Part shown: positions 44,112 to 52,248 of the stretch, piece after piece | Numbering within the stretch: the first letter of the stretch is position 1 | Layout: every line of letters begins with the position of its first letter | The notes under the pieces: model-generated | Told to the model about the DNA's origin: nothing | Databases searched by the model: none | The model's input: the letters and a program-made list of their open reading frames with translations, nothing else | Translations under genes and position numbers: made by a program | NCBI RefSeq assembly: GCF_902506575.1 | Contig: NZ_LR732544.1 | Span: forward strand, 776,332 to 829,194 | Reading direction: 5' to 3' | Origin: Streptomyces mexicanus | GTDB lineage: Bacteria; Actinomycetota; Actinomycetes; Streptomycetales; Streptomycetaceae | Length of the DNA: 52,863 nucleotides

Positions 44112-44537
44112 GACACCCCGCGCCGCCCGGACACCTACTACGGCCTGTCGAAGTCCTTCGGCGAGGACCTGGCCCAGCTGTACTGGGACAAGCACGGCAT
44201 CGAGACCGTCTCGGTGCGCATCGGCTCCTGCTTCCCCGAGCCGACCAGCGTGCGCATGCTCTCGATGTGGATGAGCCCGGCCGACGGCGCCCGCCTCTTC
44301 CACGCGGCCCTGACCGCCGAGCACGTCGGCCACACCGTCGTCTACGGCTCCTCCGCCAACACCCGCCTGTGGTGGGACCTGTCGAGCGCGCGGGCGCTGG
44401 GCTACGAGCCGCAGGACGACTCCGAGCCGTACGCCGCCAAGCTGATCGCCGAGCAGGGCGAACTGGACCCGGACAACCCGGCGCACGCCTGTCTGGGCGG
44501 CCACTTCGTCACCGACCCGCCGATCTGGCCGCACTAG
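44112..44537 (+). pseudogene. N-terminally deleted NAD-dependent epimerase / uronate dehydrogenase
   Basis: Reading frame from 44112 gives about 141 residues matching the C-terminal half of uronate-dehydrogenase-like SDR epimerases: RRPDTYYGLSKSFGEDLAQL (catalytic YxxxK), SVRIGSCFPEP, VVYGSSANTRLWWD. The N-terminal ~125 residues with the NAD-binding GxxGxxG are missing, and no start codon with a ribosome binding site exists. Its TAG stop is part of the left end of MITE-like element 2. It is a broken gene. Confidence 0.85.
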
Positions 44538-44750
44538 GGCCTGTCCGGCGGATCATGCCGCAGACGCGGGGCCTGGCACTCCCCCAAGCTCTTCGAGCAG
44601 GGGGTACCCCCAGGCGGCGTTGTCGTCACTCGCCGACGCTCCGCGTCGACTCCCTCCTCCGCCTTGCACAGGGACGCACCATGCCCCGCTCACCTGGACA
44701 GATCAGTCGCCGTGAGATCCCTGCGACTTGATCCGCCGGACAGACCCTAG
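44534..44750. mobile_element. MITE-like element 2 (217 bp, 22-bp inverted ends)
   Basis: The left end CTAGGGCCTGTCCGGCGGAT... (44534-44555) and the inverted right end (44729-44750) match at 21 of 22 positions. No ORF inside. Core words GCCTGGCAC (44571), GCGTTGTCG (44617) and CTCCGCCTTGC (44657) are the reverse complements, in matching order, of words in element 1. A small hairpin CGACGC-TCC-GCGTCG lies at 44634-44648. The left end holds the stop of the epimerase fragment. Both elements begin CTAGGGC and end CCCTAG, suggesting a CTAG target. Confidence 0.8.
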
Positions 44751-44817
44751 GCCGTAGCGCGTTCCCGCGTGCGGCCGCTGCGGGCGCGGCAGTGCCGCGC
44801 CCGGCCGGGCTTCCGGT

Positions 44818-46629
44818 TCAGCTCATGTGGTTGTACGCGTTTCCGCTCTGGGCGTCGGAGACGACGCGGGCCGCGAAGGGCCGGCGCCAGTCGCCGGTAC
44901 CGGAGTACAGGTACACGGTCTTCGTGCCGGGGCGGTGGGCGAAGAGGTCGGCCCTGCCGTCGTGGTCGACGTCGCCGGCGCCCACCAACTGCGCGTAGAC
45001 CTGCCAGCCGCCGCCGATCCTCGTGCGCTGCGTGTAGGTGCCGTCGCCCTTGCCGAGGTAGAGCCACAGGACACCGTCCTTGTCGCGGGCGACGAGGTCT
45101 CCCGCGGGTCCCCCGGCGAGGTTCCCGACGGCGCTGAGCTGGTTGTAGATGTCCCAGCCGTGACCTATGCGCTTGCGGGCCTCGAACGGGCGGGAGGTCT
45201 CGCCGGTACTGCGGTAGAGCCAGAGAACGCCCGCCTTGTCGATGGCGACGACGTCGGGGCGGCCGTCCCCGGTGAGGTCGCTGCCGCCGGTGAGGTGGGT
45301 GTAGGTCTGCCAGCCACCGCCGATCCGCACGCGCCTGGTGAAGCCGCCGTCCTCCCGGCCCGAATACAGCCAGAGCACACCGTCCCCGTCCCGGGCGACG
45401 AGTTCGGGGGTGAAGCCGGGGTTCCCGGCCCCCGCGATGTCGCCGACGGCCTCGATCTTGTCGTAGATCTGCCAGCCGCCGCCGATCCGCGCCCGCGGGC
45501 GTCCGTCCTCGGGGCTGTCGCGCCACAGCACTCCGGAGGTGTCGCGGCCCAACAGGTCGGCGGCACCGTCGTTGTCGACGTCGTGCAGGGCGGAGGTGGG
45601 CGTGCCGGCGTGCGCCAGCAGCCGCACGGCCGGCCGGCCGTCCGTGCCGAGCGAGACCCGGAAGATACCCTGGCCCTGGACGGCGTGGCTGCCCTGGACG
45701 ATCTGCGCGGTGCCGTCGGGCACGGTGAACGCGGCACCGGCACGGTCCAGGAGTGCGAGCTTCTCCCCGGTCCCGAGGTGAACGGCCGTGGTGCCGTAGG
45801 TCACCCAGTCACCGAGCAGGCCGATCTTCAGGTCCGCGCCTGCCGTGGTCCCCGGCAGGGGGACGACCGTGCGGGCACCGGTCGCCTGGTCACGGACGAC
45901 CGCGCGGAGCGTGTGCGTGGCGGTGTCGTCCTCGACCCAGGCCAGCCGGCTGCCGGAGACCACGGGGTTGCGTGCCTGCTGCGGGTAGGGGTAGGTGAGG
46001 CCGGCATCGGTCAGGTCGATGAGCCCGATGCGCTGTCCGCCTTCCGCGGTGCGGGTGGTGAGCAGGCCGTGCGTGGCGTCACCCGGCCGCACCCGGTCGT
46101 AGGAGGCCGTCTCCGGCAGGCCCTGCACGGCGCGCGGCTCGGTGTCGCCGGTCTGCAGCCACAGCTTCGAGGCGCCGCGGACGAAGAGGGACCGGCCCGC
46201 GGCGCCCGCGTAGAAGCTGTCCGGTCCGTCCGGGACCGACCGCATGCGGAAGGAGGTGCCGGTGGACATGTCCACCGCCTCGGTTCCGTACAGGTCGCTC
46301 GAGGTGACGACCATGTCCCCGGATGTGTCGGCGATGCCTTCGATGGTGTAGACGAGCTTGTCGCGTGTCGCGCCGCCGTCGTAGGCGACCCAGCGCAGCT
46401 TGCTCTCCTCGCCGTCGTGGGGGACGCGCACCAGGAAGCCCTCGGAGCCGGCGGACGCCGGCGTGGCGCCGGGCACCATCGGGAGCAGACCGCTCGCCCC
46501 CTGCGTCGCGACGGGGGCCTCCGTGGCGGCCACCGGGGCGGCGGCCAGTGAGCCCGCACCGACCGTGACGGCGAGAACGGTGGCGACGGCGGCGCCGAGA
46601 CGGCGCCGGCCGGTGTGTCGGGAGACCAA
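44818..46629 (-). CDS. Secreted FG-GAP/VCBS repeat protein
   Basis: A 603-residue exported beta-propeller-type protein. The start is TTG at 46629, with AGGAGG 8 bases upstream; a signal peptide follows (RRRLGAAVATVLAVTVGAGS, ending near AAAPVAA). Residues about 55-350 form an irregular beta-rich domain. From about 355 on, five FG-GAP/VCBS repeats of 45-50 residues each contain Asp-rich calcium loops (DVDNDGAADLLGRD, DLTGDGRPDVVAIDKAG, DVDHDGRADLFAHRP) and the recurring GVLWLY and IGGGWQ. Such proteins are common in Streptomyces and bind partners or sugars outside the cell; no catalytic domain is seen. Confidence 0.88.
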   Translation of the reverse strand: MVSRHTGRRRLGAAVATVLAVTVGAGSLAAAPVAATEAPVATQGASGLLPMVPGATPASAGSEGFLVRVPHDGEESKLRWVAYDGGATRDKLVYTIEGIADTSGDMVVTSSDLYGTEAVDMSTGTSFRMRSVPDGPDSFYAGAAGRSLFVRGASKLWLQTGDTEPRAVQGLPETASYDRVRPGDATHGLLTTRTAEGGQRIGLIDLTDAGLTYPYPQQARNPVVSGSRLAWVEDDTATHTLRAVVRDQATGARTVVPLPGTTAGADLKIGLLGDWVTYGTTAVHLGTGEKLALLDRAGAAFTVPDGTAQIVQGSHAVQGQGIFRVSLGTDGRPAVRLLAHAGTPTSALHDVDNDGAADLLGRDTSGVLWRDSPEDGRPRARIGGGWQIYDKIEAVGDIAGAGNPGFTPELVARDGDGVLWLYSGREDGGFTRRVRIGGGWQTYTHLTGGSDLTGDGRPDVVAIDKAGVLWLYRSTGETSRPFEARKRIGHGWDIYNQLSAVGNLAGGPAGDLVARDKDGVLWLYLGKGDGTYTQRTRIGGGWQVYAQLVGAGDVDHDGRADLFAHRPGTKTVYLYSGTGDWRRPFAARVVSDAQSGNAYNHMS

Positions 46630-46770
46630 GGAACGTTCCTCCTGTGCGAACGGGTGCGGAACGCAGTGCCTGCGCCCCGTCCAGTGCGACCCTCGACCCG
46701 ACCGACTGGTTGTACGACCGCCGTTCACGGCCACGTCACCTCAGCGCAGCCCTGCCGCCGGACGGCGCGT

Positions 46771-46892
46771 GCCGACGGCGCGCGGCCCGGATGCGGGCGT
46801 GCCGGCGGCGCGCGGCCCGGATGCGGGCGTGTCGGCGGCGCGTCGGCCCCGGATACGGGCGAGGCGGCGGCGCGTCGGCCCCGGACGGGTCG
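46771..46892. repeat. Four-copy ~30-base tandem repeat
   Basis: Units start at 46771, 46801, 46831 and 46864. Copies 1 and 2 (30 bases) differ at one position and share the word GCGCGCGGCCCGGATGCGGG; copies 3 and 4 are diverged (33 and 29 bases, word GGCGCGTCGGCCCCGGA). Non-coding. Confidence 0.85.
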
Positions 46893-46925
46893 AAGGACCC
46901 CGGTGGCGGCGCAAAACGATCGTTC

Positions 46926-46966
46926 GCGGTGGCGGGCGGGCACCGAACGGGCCCGCCCGCCACCGC
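46926..46966. terminator. Perfect 16-bp hairpin upstream of the DeoR gene
   Basis: GCGGTGGCGGGCGGGC (46926-46941) pairs exactly with GCCCGCCCGCCACCGC (46951-46966) around a 9-base loop. It lies in a divergent region, 200 bases from the DeoR start, so it may insulate transcription or act as a regulatory structure. Confidence 0.6.
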
Positions 46967-47163
46967 ATTCGGGCATCCGCGCTGCCCGTTCCCACCCGGC
47001 GCACCCGCAGCCGTGCAGGTCCGCGGCGGGCACAGCGCATGGCAAACGGGCACACCCGGGCAGTATCGGGCCCGCAACAGACCTGGTCAGCGCCGCGTGA
47101 CCGCAGTAGAACTGTCCCCCGAGGCCCGAACGGGCAACGAGGCACGGGAGGCAGGTGTCGGCC

Positions 47164-47934
47164 ATGGGCGCGCGGACGGCGGAGGAGCGGCAGCGGGAGA
47201 TCGTGCGGGTCGCCCGGGCCACCGGCCAGGTGGACGTCACCACGCTCGCCGCCGAGCTGGGGGTGGCCAAGGAGACCGTCCGCAGGGACCTGCGCGCCCT
47301 GGAGGACCACGGGCTGGTCCGCCGCACCCACGGCGGCGCCTACCCGGTGGAGAGCGCCGGTTTCGAGACCACGCTCGCCTTCCGGGCCACCAGCCACGTG
47401 CCCGAGAAGCGGCGCATCGCGGCGGCCGCGGCCGAACTCCTCGGGGACGCCGAGACCGTGTTCGTCGACGAGGGCTTCACCCCGCAGCTCATCGCCGAGG
47501 CGCTGCCCCGGGACCGGCCGCTGACCGTGGTGACCGCCTCCCTGCCGGTCGCGGGCGCCCTGGCCGGCGCGGAGAACGTCTCGGTGCTGCTGCTGGGCGG
47601 CCGGGTGCGCGCGGGCACGCTGGCCACCGTGGACCACTGGACGACGAAGATGCTGGCCGGGTTCGTCCTCGACCTCGCCTACATCGGCGCCAACGGCATC
47701 TCCCGCGAGCACGGGCTGACCACACCCGATCCCGCGGTCAGCGAGGTGAAGGCGCAGGCGATGCGGGCGGCGCGGCGCACGGTGTTCGCCGGGGTGCACA
47801 CCAAGTTCGGCGCGGTCAGCTTCTGCCGGTTCGCGGAGGTCGGCGCGCTGGAGGCGATCGTGACCAGCACCCTTCTCCCGGCGTCCGAGGCGCACCGCTA
47901 CGCCCTGCTGGGCCCGCAGGTCGTCCGGGTCTGA
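47164..47934 (+). CDS. DeoR-family transcriptional regulator
   Basis: A 256-residue sugar-responsive repressor. The N-terminal DeoR helix-turn-helix reads TTLAAELGVAKETVRRDLRA then LVRRTHGGAY. The C-terminal sugar-phosphate-binding domain has AAELLGDAETVFVDEGFT, GANGIS and GVHTKFG. The ATG at 47164 has AGGTG 6 bases upstream; a GTG at 47155 with GGGAGG very close is an alternative. It directly precedes the polyol ABC operon on the same strand and most likely controls it, relieved by the sugar or its phosphate. Confidence 0.9.
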   Translation: MGARTAEERQREIVRVARATGQVDVTTLAAELGVAKETVRRDLRALEDHGLVRRTHGGAYPVESAGFETTLAFRATSHVPEKRRIAAAAAELLGDAETVFVDEGFTPQLIAEALPRDRPLTVVTASLPVAGALAGAENVSVLLLGGRVRAGTLATVDHWTTKMLAGFVLDLAYIGANGISREHGLTTPDPAVSEVKAQAMRAARRTVFAGVHTKFGAVSFCRFAEVGALEAIVTSTLLPASEAHRYALLGPQVVRV

Positions 47935-48039
47935 ACGGCCGCCGCCCGCCTGCCGGTGTGCCGCACACCCGGCGCTGCCCGTTACCTCCGCATACCTACG
48001 TTCAAGCACCTTTACGTCCCCTTAGACCAGGAGCGATCC

Positions 48040-49413
48040 ATGCGAACCCAGAGCCGACGGCGGCCGCCGCGAGCCACACTCGCGCTGGCCGCCGCAGGGA
48101 CGCTGCTCGCCCCGCTGCTCTCCGGCTGCTGGGTCGGCGCGGGCGGGGCGGGGTCCGGCGGTGACTCCGTCAACGTCCTGATGGTCAACAACCCGCAGAT
48201 GGTCCAGCTGCAGAAGCTCACCGCCGCGCACTTCACCAAGGAGACCGGCATCAAGGTGAACTTCACCGTGCTGCCGGAGAACGACGTCCGCGACAAGATC
48301 AGCCAGGACTTCGCCAACCAGGCCGGCCAGTACGACGTGGCCACGCTGTCCAACTACGAGATACCGATCTACGCCCGCAACGGCTGGCTGCACCCGCTGG
48401 ACTCCTACGTCGCCCAGGACAAGGGCTTCGACCAGCAGGACGTGCTGGAGCCGATGCGCGAGTCGCTCACCGCCGACGACGGCAAACTCTACGGCGAGCC
48501 CTTCTACGGCGAGTCGTCGTTCCTGATGTACCGCAAGGACGTGTTCGCGGCCAAGGGCCTGACGATGCCCGCCCACCCCACCTGGCGGCAGGTGGCCGAC
48601 CTGGCCGCGAAGGTGGACGGCGCGCGGCCCGGCATGCGCGGCATCTGCCTGCGCGGACTGCCCGGCTGGGGCGAGCTGATGGCCCCGCTGACCACGGTCG
48701 TCAACACCTTCGGCGGCACCTGGTTCGACAAGGACTGGAAGGCGCACCTGGACTCCCCCGAGTTCGTGAAGGCGACGAAGTTCTACGTCGACCTGGTCCG
48801 CGCGCACGGCGAGTCCGGCGCCGCCCAGTCCGGCTTCGCCGAGTGCCTGAACAACCTGACCCAGGGCAAGGTCGCCATGTGGTACGACGCCACGAGCGCG
48901 GCCGGCTCCCTGGAGGCCGAGGGCTCCCCCGTCCGGGGCAGGATCGGCTACGTCCCCGCCCCGGTGGAGCGCACGAAGTCCTCCGGCTGGCTCTACACCT
49001 GGGCCTGGGGCATCCAGAAGGCCTCCCGCAACGCCGACAAGGCCTGGAAGTTCGTCTCCTGGGCGTCGAGCAAGGAGTACGAGCAGCTGGTCGGCGAGCA
49101 GGCCGGCTGGTCGAACGTGCCCGCGGGCAAGCGCGCCTCGACCTACGAGAACCCCGCCTACCGCAAGGAGGCCGCCGCCTTCCAGGAGATGACGAAGGAG
49201 GCCATCGAGAGCGCCAGGCCCAACGACCCCGGCGTGCAGCCGCGGCCCGCGCCCGGCATCCAGTTCGTCGACATCCCCGAGTTCACCGACCTCGGCACCA
49301 AGGTCTCCCAGGAGATCAGCGCGGCCGTCGCCGGACGCCAGTCCGTCGAGACGGCCCTGAAGAAGTCCCAGAAACTCGCCGCGAAGATCTCCAAGGAGTA
49401 CGAGGGACGATGA
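48040..49413 (+). CDS. Sugar/polyol ABC transporter substrate-binding lipoprotein
   Basis: A 457-residue family-1 solute-binding protein. The signal peptide ends in the lipobox LLSGC (Cys30), so it is anchored to the outer face of the membrane. The body reads VLMVNNPQMVQLQKLTAAHF, with GWSNVPAGKRAS typical of sorbitol/mannitol- and other sugar-binding proteins. CAGGAG precedes the ATG at 48040. It overlaps permease 1 by ATGA. First gene of the transport operon. A polyol ligand is suggested by the downstream dehydrogenase but is not proven. Confidence 0.9.
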   Translation: MRTQSRRRPPRATLALAAAGTLLAPLLSGCWVGAGGAGSGGDSVNVLMVNNPQMVQLQKLTAAHFTKETGIKVNFTVLPENDVRDKISQDFANQAGQYDVATLSNYEIPIYARNGWLHPLDSYVAQDKGFDQQDVLEPMRESLTADDGKLYGEPFYGESSFLMYRKDVFAAKGLTMPAHPTWRQVADLAAKVDGARPGMRGICLRGLPGWGELMAPLTTVVNTFGGTWFDKDWKAHLDSPEFVKATKFYVDLVRAHGESGAAQSGFAECLNNLTQGKVAMWYDATSAAGSLEAEGSPVRGRIGYVPAPVERTKSSGWLYTWAWGIQKASRNADKAWKFVSWASSKEYEQLVGEQAGWSNVPAGKRASTYENPAYRKEAAAFQEMTKEAIESARPNDPGVQPRPAPGIQFVDIPEFTDLGTKVSQEISAAVAGRQSVETALKKSQKLAAKISKEYEGR

Positions 49414-50345
49414 CCGCCACGACCACGGCCCCCGTGGCCGCCCCCGCCCTGCGCGGCGCGCGGCAGCCCTCCGCCCGGCTGCGCGCCTGGGCCACCCGGG
49501 CCCCGCTGCTGCCCGCGCTCGTCTTCATGATCGTCGTGACCCAGCTGCCGTTCGTGGCCACGCTGGTGATCTCCTTCTTCGACTGGAACGCCCTGTATCC
49601 CAAGGCCCGGCACTTCACCGGGCTGGACAACTACCGCCAGGTCCTCACCGACGCGGACCTGCGCCACTCGGTGTGGACGACGGTGCTGCTGACGGTGGCG
49701 GTGGTCCTGGCCAGCCTGGTCCTCGGCCTGGTGCTGGCGCTGCTGCTGGACCGCCGCTTCCGCGGCCGGGGCGTGGTGCGCACCCTGCTGATCGCGCCGT
49801 TCCTCATCGTCCCGGTGGCCGCCGCGCTGCTGTGGAAGCACGTGCTGTACAACCCCGAGTACGGCCTGTTCAACGGCCTGCTGCACTACGTCGGCGGCCC
49901 CCAGCCCGACTGGGTGTCGAACACCCCGCTGCTCGCCGTCGAGGCTTCGCTGGTGTGGCAGTGGACGCCGTTCATGATGCTGATCCTGCTGGCCGGGCTG
50001 CAGAGCCGGGACCAGCAGCAGATCGAGGCCGCCCGGGTGGACGGGGCCGGCGACTGGCAGATCTTCGTCCACCTCACCCTGCCGCACCTGCGCCGCTACC
50101 TGGAACTGGGCGCCCTGCTCGGCTCGATCTACATCGTGCAGAACTTCGACGCGGTGTTCACGATCACCTCCGGCGGCCTGGGCACGGCGAACCTGCCCTA
50201 CACCGTCTACCAGAGCTTCTACCAGGCCCACGAGAACGGCCTCGCCTCCGCCGCGGGCGTCCTGGTCGTCATCGGCTCGATCATCATCGCGACCTTCGCC
50301 CTGCGCGTGGTGTCGTCCCTGTTCCGCGAGGAGGTGTCCGCATGA
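49410..50345 (+). CDS. ABC sugar permease 1 (MalF type)
   Basis: A 311-residue, six-helix inner-membrane permease. The EAA loop that contacts the ATPase is IEAARVDGAGDWQIFVHLTL. It overlaps both neighbours by ATGA. No ATPase gene is in the operon; in Streptomyces a shared ATPase (MsiK) normally energises such systems. Confidence 0.93.
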   Translation: MTATTTAPVAAPALRGARQPSARLRAWATRAPLLPALVFMIVVTQLPFVATLVISFFDWNALYPKARHFTGLDNYRQVLTDADLRHSVWTTVLLTVAVVLASLVLGLVLALLLDRRFRGRGVVRTLLIAPFLIVPVAAALLWKHVLYNPEYGLFNGLLHYVGGPQPDWVSNTPLLAVEASLVWQWTPFMMLILLAGLQSRDQQQIEAARVDGAGDWQIFVHLTLPHLRRYLELGALLGSIYIVQNFDAVFTITSGGLGTANLPYTVYQSFYQAHENGLASAAGVLVVIGSIIIATFALRVVSSLFREEVSA

Positions 50346-51178
50346 GCGCCGTGCCGAGCGCCGTCCGCCGCAGGGGGCTGGGCCTGGTGGCCTGGCTGGC
50401 CGGCATCGTCTTCTTCCTGCCCATCGCCTGGATGGCGCTGACGTCCTTCCACTCCGAGGCGGACGCCGCGACCAACCCGCCGTCCTTCGCGGCGTCGCTG
50501 ACGCTGGACGGCTACCGGGAGTTCTTCGGCAGCGGCGGCGGGGCCAGCCCCTGGCCCGCGCTGGTCAACTCGGCGGTGGCGTCGGTGGTCTCCACGCTGT
50601 GCGTCCTGCTCCTCGCGCTGCCGGCGGCGTACGCGCTGTCGATCCGGCCGGTGAAGAAGTGGACGGACGTGCTGTTCTTCTTCCTGTCCACCAAGATGCT
50701 GCCGGTGGTCGCGGGCCTGCTGCCGATCTACCTGTTCGCCAAGAACGCCGGGCTGCTCGACAACATCTGGCTGCTGGTCGTCCTGTACACCTCGATGAAC
50801 CTGCCGATCGCGGTGTGGATGATGCAGTCCTTCCTCGCCGAGGTCCCGGTCGCCGTCATCGAGGCGGCCCGGGTGGACGGGGCCCGCCTGCCGGTGATCC
50901 TCGCCCGGGTGGTCGCCCCGATCGCCCTGCCCGGAATCGCCGCCACCGCCCTGATCTGCTTCATCTTCAGCTGGAACGAACTGCTGTTCGCCCGGGTCCT
51001 GACGGGCGTGGTCGCCGAGACCGCCCCCGTCTTCCTGACCGGCTTCATCACCAGCCAGGGCCTGTTCCTGGCCAAGGTGTGCGCCGCGTCGCTCGTCATC
51101 TCCCTGCCGGTGCTCGCCGCGGGGTTCGCCGCCCAGGACAAACTGGTCCAGGGCCTGTCGTTGGGAGCCGTGAAATGA
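50342..51178 (+). CDS. ABC sugar permease 2 (MalG type)
   Basis: A 278-residue, six-helix permease, partner of permease 1. The EAA loop reads VIEAARVDGARLPVILARVV, followed by the typical FIFSWNELLFA. The start overlaps the permease 1 stop and its stop overlaps the dehydrogenase start (ATGA in both cases), so the four genes are translationally chained. Confidence 0.93.
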   Translation: MSAVPSAVRRRGLGLVAWLAGIVFFLPIAWMALTSFHSEADAATNPPSFAASLTLDGYREFFGSGGGASPWPALVNSAVASVVSTLCVLLLALPAAYALSIRPVKKWTDVLFFFLSTKMLPVVAGLLPIYLFAKNAGLLDNIWLLVVLYTSMNLPIAVWMMQSFLAEVPVAVIEAARVDGARLPVILARVVAPIALPGIAATALICFIFSWNELLFARVLTGVVAETAPVFLTGFITSQGLFLAKVCAASLVISLPVLAAGFAAQDKLVQGLSLGAVK

Positions 51179-52164
51179 AGGCCGCCGTCATCGAGTCCGT
51201 GGGCCGCGCCGTCGTCACCGAGGTCCCGGACCCGACGCCGGGACCGCGCGAGGTCGTCGTCGAGGTCGCCGCCTGCGGGCTGTGCGGGACGGACCTGCAC
51301 ATCCTGCAAGGGGAGTTCGCGCCGAAGCTGCCGATCGTGCCGGGACACGAGTTCGCGGGCGTGGTGGTCGGCGTCGGCACGCAGGTCACCGAGGTCGCGG
51401 CCGGTGACCGGGTGGCGGTGGACCCCTCCCTGTACTGCCACGAGTGCCGCTACTGCCGCACCGGCCACAACAACCTGTGCGAACGCTGGGCCGCGATCGG
51501 CGTCACCACGGCCGGCGGCGCGGCCCGCTACGCCGTCGCCCCCGTGGCGAACTGCGTCAAGCTGCCCGAGCACGTCCGCACCGAGGACGCGGCCCTGATC
51601 GAGCCGCTGTCGTGCGCCGTGCGCGGCTACGACGTGCTCCAGTCGCGCCTGGGCGCCCACGTCCTCATCTACGGCTCCGGAACCATGGGCCTGATGATGC
51701 TGGAGCTGGCCAAGCGCACGGGCGCGGCGAGCGTGGACGTGGTCGACGTCAACGCCAAGCGGCTGGAGACGGCGCGGGCGCTGGGGGTGTCGGCGTCGGC
51801 GGCGAACGCGGACGAGCTGGACCGGCCGCAGGGCTGGGACGTGGTGATCGACGCGACCGGCAACGCGGCGGCCATCCAGGACGGCCTGGACCGGGTGGCC
51901 AAGGCGGGCACCTTCCTGCAGTTCGGCGTGGCGGACTACGCGACACGGGTGACGATCGACCCGTACCGCATCTACAACCAGGAGATCACCATCACCGGCT
52001 CCATGGCGGTCCTGCACAGCTACGAGCGGGCGGCCGAGCTGTTCGCGAACGGGGTGCTGGACCCGGAGGGCTTCATCAGCGACCGCATCCCGCTGGAGAA
52101 CTACCCGCAGGCGCTGGAGCAGTTCGCGGCGGGCGTGGGACGGAAGATCGTGGTGGTGCCGTAG
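51175..52164 (+). CDS. Zinc-dependent alcohol (polyol) dehydrogenase
   Basis: A 329-residue medium-chain dehydrogenase. Catalytic zinc ligands: Cys37 (ACGLCGTDLH) with His58-Glu59 (GHEF). Structural zinc ligands: Cys88, 91, 94 and 102. The nucleotide motif is YGSGTMGLMMLEL, with an Asp in VVDVN suggesting NAD. It resembles sorbitol/xylitol/threonine dehydrogenases. As the last gene of the DeoR-controlled transport operon, it probably oxidises the imported polyol to a ketose. No kinase is encoded here, so the next step uses an enzyme from elsewhere. Confidence 0.9.
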   Translation: MKAAVIESVGRAVVTEVPDPTPGPREVVVEVAACGLCGTDLHILQGEFAPKLPIVPGHEFAGVVVGVGTQVTEVAAGDRVAVDPSLYCHECRYCRTGHNNLCERWAAIGVTTAGGAARYAVAPVANCVKLPEHVRTEDAALIEPLSCAVRGYDVLQSRLGAHVLIYGSGTMGLMMLELAKRTGAASVDVVDVNAKRLETARALGVSASAANADELDRPQGWDVVIDATGNAAAIQDGLDRVAKAGTFLQFGVADYATRVTIDPYRIYNQEITITGSMAVLHSYERAAELFANGVLDPEGFISDRIPLENYPQALEQFAAGVGRKIVVVP

Positions 52165-52248
52165 GGCGCACGGCAGGGGCGGCGGGGGCGGAGTCACCCG
52201 TTCGGCAGGTAAGGGAACGGTAAAGCGCCCCCGTTCGTTACGCCTCAC

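Larger units (their letters stand above)
46630..47163. other. 534-base divergent region with repeats and hairpin
   Basis: Between the secreted repeat protein and the DeoR regulator. It contains the four-copy ~30-base tandem repeat, a short AACGATCGTT palindrome (46915-46924) that could be an operator, and a 16-bp hairpin, each listed or described here. Reading frames through it are Arg/Ala/Gly-rich and unconvincing; no gene is called. Confidence 0.6.

Noticed and set aside
44818..46629. Possible PQQ-dependent propeller enzyme next to the pqq locus
   Set aside because: The repeats are FG-GAP/VCBS type with DxDxDG calcium loops; no PQQ-binding tryptophan-docking motifs are seen.
46771..46892. 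Possible CRISPR array
   Set aside because: The repeats are contiguous without unique spacers, and no cas genes are present.
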